The position numbers and the translations under genes are program-made. Positions 32,738 through 41,687 of a DNA stretch of 64,000 bases are shown in pieces. The notes under the pieces are model-generated. The model saw only the letters and a list, made by a program, of their open reading frames with translations. It ran no database searches and was not told the DNA's origin. The DNA comes from Burkholderia sp. Nafp2/4-1b (GTDB lineage: Bacteria > Pseudomonadota > Gammaproteobacteria > Burkholderiales > Burkholderiaceae), in the NCBI RefSeq assembly GCF_003635165.1, contig NZ_ML058608.1, positions 124,001-188,000 of the forward strand. Direction: 5' to 3'. How positions within the stretch are numbered: position 1 is the first letter of the stretch; each line of letters opens with the position of its first letter.

Positions 32738-34825
32738 ATGTCCGCAGGCCTCAACCCCGCTCAGAATGAAGCGGTGCGCTACCTCGACGGTCCCTGCCTC
32801 GTGCTCGCCGGCGCGGGCAGCGGCAAGACCCGCGTGATCACGCAGAAGATCGCGCACCTGATCGAAGCGAAAGGCTTCGAGCCGCGCCACATCGCGGCCG
32901 TCACGTTCACGAACAAGGCTGCCGCCGAAATGCGCGAGCGCGTGTCGAAGCTGCTGGAAGGCAAGACGCTCACCACGCCCGGCAAGGAAGGCCGCAAGGT
33001 GCCGGTCAACCAGCTCACCGTGTGTACGTTCCACTCGCTCGGCGTGCAGATCCTGCGCCAGGAAGCCGAGCACGTCGGCCTGAAGCCGCAGTTCTCGATC
33101 ATGGATTCGGACGACTGCTTCGGGATGATCCAGGAACAGCTCGGCACCACCGACAAGGGTCTGATCCGCAAGATCCAGAGCATCATCTCGCTGTGGAAGA
33201 ACGGCCTGATCATGCCCGACGAGGCGATGGCGATCGCGGCCAACGAGGACGAGCACCAGGCCGCGATCGTTTACCGTAACTACGTCGCGACGCTGCATGC
33301 TTACCAGGCGGTCGACTTCGACGACCTGATCCGCCTGCCGGCCGAGCTGTTCGCGAAGAACGAGCAGGTGCGCGACCGCTGGCAGAACAAGCTGCGCTAC
33401 CTGCTGATCGACGAGTACCAGGACACCAACGCGTGCCAGTACGAGCTCGTGAAGCTGCTCGCAGGCAAGCGCGCCGCGTTCACCGCGGTGGGCGACGATG
33501 ACCAGGCGATCTACGGCTGGCGCGGCGCGACGCTCGAGAACCTCGCGCAGCTCGGCAAGGATTTCCCGAACCTGCACTTGATCAAGCTCGAGCAGAACTA
33601 CCGGTCGACCGTGCGGATCCTGACCGCCGCGAACAACGTGATCGCGAACAACCCGAAGCTGTTCGAGAAGAAGCTGTGGTCCGAGCACGGGATGGGCGAC
33701 TCGATCACCGTCACGCCGTGCAACGACGAGGAGCACGAGGCCGAATCGGTCGTGTTCCGGCTGTCCGCGCACAAGTTCGAGCGGCGCGCGCAGTTCCGCG
33801 ACTACGCGATCCTGTATCGCGGCAACTTCCAGGCGCGGATCTTCGAGCAGGTGCTGCGGCGCGAGCGGATCCCGTACGTGCTGTCGGGCGGGCAGTCGTT
33901 CTTCGACAAGGCCGAGATCAAGGACCTGTGCGCGTACCTGCGCCTGATCGCGAACGCCGACGACGATCCCGCGTTCATCCGCGCCGTCACGACGCCGCGC
34001 CGCGGGATCGGCAACACGACGCTCGAGGCGCTCGGCTCGTTCGCGGGGCAGGCCAAGGTGTCGCTGTTCGAGGCCGTGTACATGGGCGGGATCGAGGCGC
34101 GGCTGTCCGCGCGGCAGGTCGAGCCGCTCCGGATGTTCTGCGACTTCATCCAGCGCCTGACCGATCGCGCGGACAAGGAGCCCGCGACCGTCGTGCTCGA
34201 CGACATGATGGAGGCCATCCACTACGAGGCCTACCTGTACGACGCGTTCGACGAGCGGCAGGCGCAGTCGAAGTGGCAGAACGTGCTCGAGTTCCTCGAA
34301 TGGCTGAAGCGCAAGGGCACCAAGCCCGAGACGGAAGCCGTCGACGGCGAGGCGGAAGGGTTCCACAACGCGGACGGGCTCGCGGACACCGGCAAGAACC
34401 TGCTCGGCCTGATCCAGACCGTCGCGCTGATGTCGATGCTCGAGGGCAAGGAGGAGGATCCGGACGCGGTGCGACTGTCGACCGTCCATGCGTCGAAGGG
34501 GCTCGAGTATCCGCACGTGTTCCTGGTCGGCGTCGAGGAGGGCATCATGCCGCACCGCGGCGGCAGCGAGGACGACGGCCCCATCGACAGCGAGCGGATC
34601 GAGGAGGAGCGCCGGCTGATGTACGTCGCGATCACGCGCGCGCAGCGCAGCCTGCATCTGAACTGGTGCAAGAAGCGCAAGCGGGCACGCGAGACGGTCG
34701 TGTGCGAACCGTCGCGCTTCATCCCCGAGATGGGGCTCGACGAAGCGCCGCCGCCGACGCCGGAGGAGGCGCCGATGACGCCGAAGGATCGGCTCGCGAG
34801 CCTGAAGGCACTGCTGCAGAAGTGA
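32738..34825 (+). CDS. rep: ATP-dependent DNA helicase Rep (UvrD/Rep superfamily 1)
   Basis: The 695-residue 3'-5' helicase helps replication forks pass protein barriers. Motifs in order: Q-motif LNPAQNEAV, Walker A AGAGSGKT (K30), motif Ia FTNKAAAEM, Walker B LIDEYQDTN, motif III GDDDQAIYGWRGA, motif IV EQNYRS, motif V STVHASKGLEYPHV and motif VI YVAITRAQ. Length and motif spacing are standard. It is followed by a strong bidirectional terminator. Confidence 0.95.
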   Translation: MSAGLNPAQNEAVRYLDGPCLVLAGAGSGKTRVITQKIAHLIEAKGFEPRHIAAVTFTNKAAAEMRERVSKLLEGKTLTTPGKEGRKVPVNQLTVCTFHSLGVQILRQEAEHVGLKPQFSIMDSDDCFGMIQEQLGTTDKGLIRKIQSIISLWKNGLIMPDEAMAIAANEDEHQAAIVYRNYVATLHAYQAVDFDDLIRLPAELFAKNEQVRDRWQNKLRYLLIDEYQDTNACQYELVKLLAGKRAAFTAVGDDDQAIYGWRGATLENLAQLGKDFPNLHLIKLEQNYRSTVRILTAANNVIANNPKLFEKKLWSEHGMGDSITVTPCNDEEHEAESVVFRLSAHKFERRAQFRDYAILYRGNFQARIFEQVLRRERIPYVLSGGQSFFDKAEIKDLCAYLRLIANADDDPAFIRAVTTPRRGIGNTTLEALGSFAGQAKVSLFEAVYMGGIEARLSARQVEPLRMFCDFIQRLTDRADKEPATVVLDDMMEAIHYEAYLYDAFDERQAQSKWQNVLEFLEWLKRKGTKPETEAVDGEAEGFHNADGLADTGKNLLGLIQTVALMSMLEGKEEDPDAVRLSTVHASKGLEYPHVFLVGVEEGIMPHRGGSEDDGPIDSERIEEERRLMYVAITRAQRSLHLNWCKKRKRARETVVCEPSRFIPEMGLDEAPPPTPEEAPMTPKDRLASLKALLQK

Positions 34826-34853
34826 CGGGCGCCGCCGCTTCGGCACGGTAAAA

Positions 34854-34895
34854 GAAAACCCCTGCGATGCGTGAGCACCGCAGGGGTTTTTTCTT
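34854..34895. terminator. Bidirectional rho-independent terminator between rep and cytochrome c gene
   Basis: AAAACCCCTGCG and CGCAGGGGTTTTTT form a strong stem with flanking A and T runs, allowing termination in both directions. It lies between the convergent rep and cytochrome genes. Confidence 0.93.
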
Positions 34896-34906
34896 ACCGG
34901 GCGGCG

Positions 34907-35806
34907 TTACTTCGCCGCGTTGACCATGTAGTCGACGGCTGCCTTCACGTCGGCGTCGGACGCATTCGACCCGCCCTTCGGCGGCATCGCGCCCTTGCCG
35001 TGCAGCGCGTAGTTGTAGACGGTATCCATCGACTCCCTCAGGCGCGGCGCCCAGTCTTCCTTGCTGCCGAACTTCGGCGCGCCCAGCACGCCGGCCGCGT
35101 GACACGCCTGGCACACCTGCGTGTACAGCGCCTTGCCGGCCGATGCGGCGTCGGCGCTGGTCGGCGCGGCCGCGGGCTTTTCGCCGGCCTTCGGAATCGC
35201 GGCGATCGCGGCCATTGCCGCGGCGGCCTGTGCATTCGATGCGTCGGCGCCCGATGCGCTTGCGGTACCGGCCGCGCCGCTCGCGGCCTGCGCCGCGTTG
35301 GCGGCCGGTGCGGCCGGCTCGGGGAAATTCGCGCCGTCGTTGTTCGCCATGTAGACGATCGCCCGCGCGATTTCATAGTCGCTGACGTCGTCGGGACTCG
35401 TGCCGCCGCGCGGCGGCATCGCGCCCTTGCCCGACAGCGCCGTCTTCAGCAGCGTGTCGAAGCCCTGCGAGATGCGCGGCGCCCAGTCGTCCTTGTTGCC
35501 GACCTTCGGCGCGCCGGCGGCGCCGGTGCCGTGACAGGTCACGCACACGGCCTTGTAGACTTCCTCGCCGGTCTTGTATGTGCGCGGCGCATTGGCGTCC
35601 TTCACCTCGACCTGGGCGATCGGCGCGATCCGCGCGGCGACCTGCTGGTCGGATAGTGCATCGGTGCCCGCGCCCGAACGGAACGCATGGTTGGCATAGG
35701 TGGCAAACAGGACGATCACCACGATCGGAATCGCGAACGACGCGATGATGACGGCAATCAGCTGACCGGGAGTTTTGACGGGAGATTCGTGGGGTGCTTC
35801 GCTCAT
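34907..35806 (-). CDS. Membrane-anchored di-haem cytochrome c (c5-like)
   Basis: The 299-residue protein has a single N-terminal membrane segment (LIAVIIASFAIPIVVIVLFATY) and two cytochrome c domains, with CVTCH near residue 94 and CQACH near 233, joined by an Ala-rich linker. Each domain has a distal methionine candidate in KGAMPPRGG and KGAMPPKGG. It would carry electrons at the periplasmic face, probably to a terminal oxidase. Confidence 0.9.
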   Translation of the reverse strand: MSEAPHESPVKTPGQLIAVIIASFAIPIVVIVLFATYANHAFRSGAGTDALSDQQVAARIAPIAQVEVKDANAPRTYKTGEEVYKAVCVTCHGTGAAGAPKVGNKDDWAPRISQGFDTLLKTALSGKGAMPPRGGTSPDDVSDYEIARAIVYMANNDGANFPEPAAPAANAAQAASGAAGTASASGADASNAQAAAAMAAIAAIPKAGEKPAAAPTSADAASAGKALYTQVCQACHAAGVLGAPKFGSKEDWAPRLRESMDTVYNYALHGKGAMPPKGGSNASDADVKAAVDYMVNAAK

Positions 35807-36010
35807 GCTTGCCTCGTCTCCGTGAATAGGAATTGTGAGCGCGGTGCAACGGCAAAAGGGCAGTCCAATGAAGCTCGGACGATTATAGACGGAACGTTTA
35901 CATCACGGCGAGCGGTCCGGAGGCGCGTGTTTACCCGCAGGAATGGGGGCCTGACGACGATTCGGCGCGCAAGGTGGACGCGTCATGGGAAACCGGGTAT
36001 CCTTGCCGTC

Positions 36011-36039
36011 TTGCCAATGGTGGGCGGCCGGTTTATCGG
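36011..36039 (+). promoter_or_regulatory. Possible tRNA-Arg promoter
   Basis: TTGCCA (36011-36016) and TATCGG (36034-36039), or TTTATC shifted by two bases, have roughly sigma-70 spacing and lie about 30 bases upstream of the tRNA. The match is moderate. Confidence 0.35.
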
Positions 36040-36066
36040 GGTCGTTTCACTGTCGCACTGTCATAT

Positions 36067-36142
36067 GCGCCCGTAGCTCAATGGATAGAGTACTGCCCTC
36101 CGAAGGCAGGGGTTGCTGGTTCGATCCCAGCCGGGCGCGCCA
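36067..36142 (+). tRNA. tRNA-Arg (anticodon CCG)
   Basis: The acceptor stem pairs GCGCCCG (36067-36073) with CGGGCGC (36132-36138). The anticodon arm is CTGCC-CTCCGAA-GGCAG, giving anticodon CCG for codon CGG. The T-arm is GCTGG-TTCGATC-CCAGC. The discriminator G and encoded CCA end at 36142. It is the integration target of the adjacent prophage; the tRNA is intact at this junction. Confidence 0.97.
36120..36142. other. Predicted prophage attachment site core (one end)
   Basis: The integrase gene ends 54 bases beyond the tRNA 3' end, the usual layout for tyrosine integrases using the tRNA T-arm and acceptor stem as att core. The matching copy should be at the other prophage end, outside the window, so the exact core length cannot be fixed. 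Confidence 0.5.
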
Positions 36143-36195
36143 AGCCTGATAAGGCTTTCAGCAGTTCTTCCCTCCGTCGGACAGTCTCATTGCAG

Positions 36196-37272
36196 CTAAA
36201 TTGCAGCTAGCGTTGGCGCCGGCTCGATCATTAGCGGTGCGGCCCACTGCGCCAAGTGGTCTGCCGACAGGTGCGCGTACCGCTGGACCATTTCCAACGT
36301 TTCCCATCCACCGAGCTCCTTAAGTACCTGGAGCGGCGTGCCGCGTTGCACATGCCAACTCGCCCACGTGTGGCGTAGATCGTGCCAGCGGAAATCACGG
36401 ATCCCGGCACGTTTCAAGGCCTTGCGCCAAGCAGCCGTCACGGTCTGATACACCGGTCGGCCCTGGTACACGAACACGCTATCGACGAACTCGGGTGCGC
36501 GTTTTTTCGCACGCTGACGCAGCAGCACTGCGATCGCCGTATCGGACAGGGGCACCGTGATCGCCTTCTTTGCCTTCGCCTGATCTGGATGGATCCATGC
36601 GACGCGCCGCACGATGTCGACCTGTGACCACTGCAACCCGGTCACGTTTGAGCGCCGCAAGCCCGTCTCGAGGGAGAAGCGGGCCATTTCGGCCAAGTGA
36701 TCCGGCAGTTCCGCAAGCAGCCGCTCGGCCTGCGGTTGCGTCAACCAGCGGATCCGCTTCTGCACGACCTTTGCGTTCTTCGTGACCGGCACGCGGTCCA
36801 ACCATTCCCACTCGACGGCCGCGTTCAGTACGGCTTTCAACACGCCAATTACGCGCGTCACGGTGCCAGCGCTTACATGCTGGTCGGTCGTTACGACCCC
36901 GCGCTTCGTGCGGATGACCTTTGGTTCCCTCCTTTTCGCTTGGGCGATCGCGTCGATTCGGTCGCGGTCGATGTCGATCAACGCGACACCAGACAGATGT
37001 TGATCGAGCCATCGCAGATGAGTCTTCGACGTTTCCAGGCTCGGTAGACCTTCGCGGTCGCTAACGTAGCGGACGACCGCGTCGTTCCAGGTGTATCTCG
37101 GCTTCATGCCGAGTCGAGCTTGGTTCCACAAATCCACCTTCAGCCGGTCGTGGAATTCCTGCGCTTGCTCTTTGTTACTTGTGCCAGTGCTTCCCTGTAG
37201 CGGCGTTCCGCCGCCAGGGGGGTACAGCTTGTATTGCCAGTTTGGACTGGTCTTTCGTTTATAGAGCGACAT
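36196..37272 (-). CDS. int: Prophage tyrosine-recombinase integrase
   Basis: The 358-residue integrase has an N-terminal core-binding SAM-like domain and a C-terminal catalytic domain. Visible active-site residues are R206 (LETGLRRSN), H297 and R300 (HDLRHTWASWH), W323 in place of the second histidine (GGWETLEM) and nucleophile Y332 (VQRYAHLS). ATG 37272 (MSLYKRKTSPNWQYK) matches the usual start of this P2/P4-type group. The gene ends beside the tRNA. Confidence 0.93.
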   Translation of the reverse strand: MSLYKRKTSPNWQYKLYPPGGGTPLQGSTGTSNKEQAQEFHDRLKVDLWNQARLGMKPRYTWNDAVVRYVSDREGLPSLETSKTHLRWLDQHLSGVALIDIDRDRIDAIAQAKRREPKVIRTKRGVVTTDQHVSAGTVTRVIGVLKAVLNAAVEWEWLDRVPVTKNAKVVQKRIRWLTQPQAERLLAELPDHLAEMARFSLETGLRRSNVTGLQWSQVDIVRRVAWIHPDQAKAKKAITVPLSDTAIAVLLRQRAKKRAPEFVDSVFVYQGRPVYQTVTAAWRKALKRAGIRDFRWHDLRHTWASWHVQRGTPLQVLKELGGWETLEMVQRYAHLSADHLAQWAAPLMIEPAPTLAAI

Positions 37273-37583
37273 TTTTTGACTTCCTCCTGCTGATCGCCCT
37301 GCACAACTCGCGGGACCCATTCTCCGGCGAGGTAGCGCTGCAGAGCAACTATCGAGAACTTCCAGCGCTTGCCAACCTTGCAACCCGGCAGCATGCCGGC
37401 CTTGGCTTTCATGCGCACCGTCTCGGGATGTGCGCCGAGTAGTGCAGCCGCTTGCGCAAGATCAACGGTGCTCAAAGGACCATCTTCCGGTCGTGACGCA
37501 AGAGAGGGACACGCAGAACAACCCGTGGATCCGTGGCATGTGCTGTTTTTCATGGGTAAGTTATTGATTGGTAAGGATTTCAT
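37140..37583 (-). CDS. Helix-turn-helix protein, candidate excisionase
   Basis: Up to 147 residues, with an excisionase/MerR-type HTH at about residues 37-90 (LSTVDLAQAAALLGAHPETV, then GCKVGKRWKFSIVALQRYL). It precedes int on the same strand, and its C-terminal 44 codons overlap the integrase start region in another frame. The start is uncertain (ATG 37583 or 37553; no clear ribosome-binding site). Position and fold suggest directionality control. Confidence 0.65.
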   Translation of the reverse strand: MKSLPINNLPMKNSTCHGSTGCSACPSLASRPEDGPLSTVDLAQAAALLGAHPETVRMKAKAGMLPGCKVGKRWKFSIVALQRYLAGEWVPRVVQGDQQEEVKKCRSINERPVQTGNTSCTPLAAERRYREALAQVTKSKRRNSTTG

Positions 37584-37845
37584 GTGCCACGGATTGCCAC
37601 GAAAAACCCGTGGTGAGGCCTGCTAACCCGTGGCTCAAAAAATAGGCAGGTGTCCAAACCCGTGGCAAAACGGCCATAACCTGTGGCGTCGCGTCTGGGT
37701 CGAGTTTTTGCACTTCTCCGCCTTCTTTCTTCTTCTTTTTCAATGATTTAAAGAGAAGAGAGAAAGGGGCTGCGGCGATCGGCGAGGAAACCGGACACGT
37801 GGCAAAATCACCCCAACCCGTGGCAAATTCGGGGTGACCTGTGGC
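37520..37845. repeat. Iteron-like decamers (AACCCGTGGC) with A/T-rich tract: candidate replication origin
   Basis: Copies or near copies of AACCCGTGGC occur at 37520, 37528 (GATCCGTGGC), 37605, 37625, 37657, 37678 (AACCTGTGGC), 37794 (GACACGTGGC), 37815 and 37836 (GACCTGTGGC), with an inverted copy at 37586. Most point the same way. An A/T-rich polypyrimidine-then-polypurine tract (37721-37767) lies between the two groups. This is the usual look of iterons beside an unwinding element, next to a phage primase-helicase gene. Confidence 0.75.
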
Positions 37846-38069
37846 GGGTGTCCTCTCAACAATCAAGGACTTACGAGAGCAGACCCCCGAATTCCACGGT
37901 TTTTTTGCGCTGCGTGTGCTTTCCCGATGGCGAAATATGCCCGTGCAGCGTCGCGACGCCATCGTTGCCGGCGTTTGGCGGCGGACGAGCGGTGCCGGAG
38001 CCCGGACAGCGGCGCGCAGACGGTCGGTTGACCACGAGGGCGTTTTCGCGCGGCGAATGGGCTGCACGG
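37584..38069. other. Non-coding region between primase gene and excisionase-like gene
   Basis: The 486 bases contain most of the iteron-like repeats and the A/T-rich tract. A 170-codon minus-strand frame exists but has repeat-derived, low-complexity sequence and no start signal, so I do not call it. The part 37860-38069 shows no further repeat. Confidence 0.6.
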
Positions 38070-40862
38070 TCATGCGCGGGTTCCCTGCACGGCGTCGGTG
38101 GCCAGATCGTCACGGACCGCCACATACAATCCGAACGTGGCGAGCCGCTCGAGCGAGATCGGCATCAGGTGCGCGACGCGACGGGTGTAGATGCGCCGCT
38201 CGACTTCCTTCTCACCCACCACGACGCCAGCGTGCTTGAGCTGCGCCTTGAACACGCGGTCGGATTTCACCGGCAGGCCGTTCCATTTGTCGCGCAGTGC
38301 GCTCGTGTGCGCGAGGTGGTCCATTACGTGACCCGTGCGCAGCAGGAGGCAAAATTCGCCGTCGACGGTGTCGAACGTGAACGGGTGCTTGTAATTGCCG
38401 CTGTCGATCTCCGACAGGATGGTTTCCATGATCCAGACCCACGGTTCGCGATCGGCGCTGGTCTCGGCGATATGGCCGTTCATCTCGGCGAGCAGATCGC
38501 GCGGGAAGTCGCCTGCGGCCGGATCCACACCCGCGAACTCGGTCAGGTAGCGCCAGGCGAGCGCCACGGCCGCATAGTTGCCGGCCATGCGCCGGGCACC
38601 GTCGTCCTCGCCGCTCGCCCGACAGTTGGCGAGCGCCTCATCGAGCAGCGTCCCGTACTGTTCACGTACCGCCCGCTTGTCCAGGCTCGCGAGAAACTCG
38701 AGCCAGGGCCGCACCGGGAAGCGCGGCAGATCGTCCGGCATAAGCGGCCCGCGCTTGCTGGTCAGGGTGGTGCGCACCAGCTTGCCGAGCAGGCTCCTGA
38801 CCGGCACGTCCTCGCCGGCGAGCATCACCGGCGCGCACAGCAGATATTCGGTCATGTCGCTGCCGCGGCGGGTGACGGTGTACTGGTAGTTCTCCTGCAG
38901 CAGGCCCACGGCCTTGTCGATCACGTCCTGCCGGCGCGCGGACAGCTCTTCCCAGCCGACCGGGTGACTGGTGTGGCTGATGCTGGTGAGCAGCCGAAAT
39001 TCGGTCTGCAGGCTCTGGCCGGAGAACATCGTGAAGGCGATCGACCGCTCGAGCCGCTTGATCAGTGTGGACTTGCCGGCACCCTTGTTAGCCTGAATCG
39101 TCAGATGCGGCCAGAAGCCCAGCAGGGCCTTCAGATGGCCGCCCAGCGCCCACACGAGCGGGATCGTTGCGGCGTTCTGCTTGAAGGTCGTCTGGTACGC
39201 GCTGATGATGCGGCGTGCATCGCTGACGGGACCACTCGGAAACGTCAGGTTGTGATACGGACACTGCTTGTCCGCTTCGGTGAAATAGCAGTCGGGCCCT
39301 TCGTTGACGATCAGGCGCCCGTCGCGCCACGCCAGGCCGACGAAGTTCGCGGCCTGGCGGGCGCCCAGGTCGGCGCCGCGCTCCAGGATGTTGACCATGC
39401 GCTTGAACGGTGCAGGCGCAAAGATCCAGCCGAGTTTGGCCCACTGGTCGATGTTGTTGAACTGCTCGTCGGTCATGACGCGCCGGATGAGCGTCGGCCC
39501 GTGGCGCGCCGATTGGGCGCTCACGGCAAAGTACACGGTGGGGGCCTGGTCGGCGTCACCGGTCATCGTGGAGGTGGCACTGGCCACAGATACGCGGCTC
39601 ATGCCGGCAATCCGGAAGCCGCATAGATCGGTCATAACGGGCGTCTCGACGCCTGATTCCTCGTTACGGTCCATTTTGGTGATGTAGCTCGTGAAGTCGG
39701 GCCGTACACGAAAGCGCCAGTACTGCGCGAAGTCGTGCGACGGCAGGAACAGACGCGGCCGGCCGCGGCGGGTGGCGTCGCCGGCTAGACCCGCGATCAG
39801 CCAAGGCTCGAACTGCTCGAGCGCGCGGGCGAGCTCAGCAGGCCCGCGCAGCTGCAGGTAGTCGTTCACGTCGTTGATGGGTTTGGGTGTTTTCTCACCA
39901 TCCGCGAGATCGGCCAACCACCCGGCCTGATCGACCAGCACGGCGCTGATGTTCAGGCTCGTGAGCCGCTCGTAGAGCGCCCACGCAGCTTCCGGCCCGG
40001 GCCGGTGCCCGGCACGCGGATGGCCGTCGGGGAAGGGCGCGTCGTTGTCCAGGCAGATCACGACCTGCTTGCCGCGCAGGAACGCGAAATCAATTGCCTC
40101 GACGTTGGCCAGGCCGCGCAGCGCGAGTGCGGCCACACCTGGCAGTGCACATGTATCGACCGACAGCGCATTGATCGCGCTCTCGAGGAGATAGACGCGC
40201 CGGGCCCGCTCGAGCCGGCGCGTGTCGGCACTCCAAAAATAGCCGGTCTTCTCGCCCTGAGTCTGTGTCTTGACGCCACCGTTAAGCACCGGATCGACAT
40301 AGCGCAGGTCGACCGCGACGATGCGCGCGTCACCAGGCGCACGCACGATGAACGCCGCGGCGGGCCCACCGTGGCCGACGTCACCTGCGGCGACCTTCGC
40401 GCTGGTCCAGGTGTTGAAGCCAAGCGTGCGGGCCCGGATGGCGGCATCGATCGCGGCGCCCGAAATGCTGCGGCCGACGAGATAGTCGCGCACCGATTCA
40501 CGCTCGGCGAGACACCGATCGGCGATGTATTCGACGGTAGACTTGTCGCGCCGCTCGGCCGGTGCCGGCCGGTCAAGTGGCAAGCCATATGCGTCGTGCA
40601 GGAAACGCACCGCGTCGGCAACTGAGCCCCCGCGGCTATACATCACCAGATCAATGCACGAGCCACCGGCGCCGGCGCTGTGATCCCGCCAACCGGTACC
40701 GTGCTTCGGGTGGTCCACATAGATCGACAGCGACGGGTTTTTATCGTCGTGCTGCGGCGAGTGGTAGAGCGCGCGCTCGCCGCCGCGGCCGCGTTTCAGG
40801 CCGAGGCGCTCGGCCAGATCGTGCAGGTCGATGCGCTGCTTGAGTTCGTCGATGGTGGCCAT
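38070..40862 (-). CDS. Phage primase-helicase (degenerate CHC2 / Toprim / ATPase)
   Basis: The 930-residue protein has an N-terminal CHC2-like region (about 30-85) where the usual zinc cysteines are mostly replaced (H34, H38, H61, C69). A Toprim domain follows with E227 (LLESAINALS) and D272/D274 (CLDNDA), then a C-terminal DUF927-like ATPase with Walker A NKGAGKST near 592-599. Such proteins combine priming and helicase functions in P4-alpha-like replication. ATG 40862 overlaps no upstream gene. Next to the iteron region it is the likely replication initiator. Confidence 0.85.
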   Translation of the reverse strand: MATIDELKQRIDLHDLAERLGLKRGRGGERALYHSPQHDDKNPSLSIYVDHPKHGTGWRDHSAGAGGSCIDLVMYSRGGSVADAVRFLHDAYGLPLDRPAPAERRDKSTVEYIADRCLAERESVRDYLVGRSISGAAIDAAIRARTLGFNTWTSAKVAAGDVGHGGPAAAFIVRAPGDARIVAVDLRYVDPVLNGGVKTQTQGEKTGYFWSADTRRLERARRVYLLESAINALSVDTCALPGVAALALRGLANVEAIDFAFLRGKQVVICLDNDAPFPDGHPRAGHRPGPEAAWALYERLTSLNISAVLVDQAGWLADLADGEKTPKPINDVNDYLQLRGPAELARALEQFEPWLIAGLAGDATRRGRPRLFLPSHDFAQYWRFRVRPDFTSYITKMDRNEESGVETPVMTDLCGFRIAGMSRVSVASATSTMTGDADQAPTVYFAVSAQSARHGPTLIRRVMTDEQFNNIDQWAKLGWIFAPAPFKRMVNILERGADLGARQAANFVGLAWRDGRLIVNEGPDCYFTEADKQCPYHNLTFPSGPVSDARRIISAYQTTFKQNAATIPLVWALGGHLKALLGFWPHLTIQANKGAGKSTLIKRLERSIAFTMFSGQSLQTEFRLLTSISHTSHPVGWEELSARRQDVIDKAVGLLQENYQYTVTRRGSDMTEYLLCAPVMLAGEDVPVRSLLGKLVRTTLTSKRGPLMPDDLPRFPVRPWLEFLASLDKRAVREQYGTLLDEALANCRASGEDDGARRMAGNYAAVALAWRYLTEFAGVDPAAGDFPRDLLAEMNGHIAETSADREPWVWIMETILSEIDSGNYKHPFTFDTVDGEFCLLLRTGHVMDHLAHTSALRDKWNGLPVKSDRVFKAQLKHAGVVVGEKEVERRIYTRRVAHLMPISLERLATFGLYVAVRDDLATDAVQGTRA

Positions 40863-40864
40863 CG

Positions 40865-41236
40865 TCAGCGGACCTGCTCGCCAGAGGGCGGGAATACCGC
40901 GAGCTGATTGGCGGCGAGCTGGCACATCGCGACCTGCAGTTCTGTGCGCGCGGTGATCGCATCGTCGAGCATGGCGCGCAGTCGCCACCGATGCTGATCG
41001 AGATTGCGGTTCGCGTGCGCGATCGCGAGGATACGCGACGCGCCGGTGCCGGCCGGCACTCCGGAGGCCAGATGCGTGACGATCCATTTGTCGGGATGAC
41101 CGTCCGGTAACGCCGATTCGGCGTGCAGACCGAACACCGCCCCGACCTCGTTCGGTACGCTCACCGGCTCGCCGACGACCGTATGGAGCCCCGTATCGGT
41201 CAGCAGCTCGTAGCGGATCGTGAATGTGTTGGACAT
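40865..41236 (-). CDS. Small prophage protein of unknown function
   Basis: The 123-residue protein (MSNTFTIRYELLTDTG...) ends two bases before the primase start, so it is co-transcribed. The central IVTHLASGVPAGTGASRILAIAHANRNLDQHRWRLRAMLDD segment suggests a helical C-terminus. GAGG lies nine bases before ATG 41236; ATG 41242 is an alternative. No known domain recognised. Confidence 0.65.
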   Translation of the reverse strand: MSNTFTIRYELLTDTGLHTVVGEPVSVPNEVGAVFGLHAESALPDGHPDKWIVTHLASGVPAGTGASRILAIAHANRNLDQHRWRLRAMLDDAITARTELQVAMCQLAANQLAVFPPSGEQVR

Positions 41237-41241
41237 GGTCA

Positions 41242-41436
41242 TCACCCTCGCGGCGGCACGGACCAGGCGAGCGCGCTCACCAGGACAACAAGACCGGTGA
41301 GGTCGAAGGCGAACGCAATCCCGTGTGGCTGACGCACACTGAGCCGGCACAGGGCCGCTGCAACCAGCGCGTGGATACCGGCGCAACAAAACACGAGCAT
41401 CAGCAGCGAGCCGATGCCGAAAACGTAGGGCTTCAT
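41242..41436 (-). CDS. Small membrane protein of prophage early operon
   Basis: The 64-residue protein has two hydrophobic segments (VFGIGSLLMLVFCCAGIHAL and IAFAFDLTGLVVLVSALAW). AAGGAA precedes the ATG. It is packed between other early genes. It could act in superinfection exclusion, but that is a guess from size and location. Confidence 0.6.
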   Translation of the reverse strand: MKPYVFGIGSLLMLVFCCAGIHALVAAALCRLSVRQPHGIAFAFDLTGLVVLVSALAWSVPPRG

Positions 41437-41479
41437 GGTGGAGTTCCTTGTAAGCGCCGGCCGGCCAGCCGGCGCGGCG

Positions 41480-41683
41480 TTATTCGTCGAGGTCGTTGGC
41501 GGCCGAGCGCTTGACGTCGAATGCGCGTCGCGAGCGGACCTGTTCGCGCTCCTGCATCGCGCGGGCGGCGGATTCGACGACCAGGCGGACCGCGCGGTGG
41601 CGCATCGACGCCTCGAAATCGCCGACCATGCGCAGGCGGTGCCAGGCCGCGCGCAGGTCGAGTTCGGTGAGCGGGGCGCGCAT
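41480..41683 (-). CDS. Small helical prophage protein
   Basis: The 67-residue charged protein (MRAPLTELDLRAAWHRLRMV...) is predicted mostly helical and rich in Arg. It lies four bases after the next upstream gene in the early operon. No family recognised. Confidence 0.55.
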   Translation of the reverse strand: MRAPLTELDLRAAWHRLRMVGDFEASMRHRAVRLVVESAARAMQEREQVRSRRAFDVKRSAANDLDE

Positions 41684-41687
41684 CGGC

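Noticed and set aside
37561-38073. 170-codon minus-strand frame across the iteron region
   Set aside because: No ribosome-binding site, low-complexity repeat-derived sequence, and overlap with the iteron-like array; more likely non-coding.
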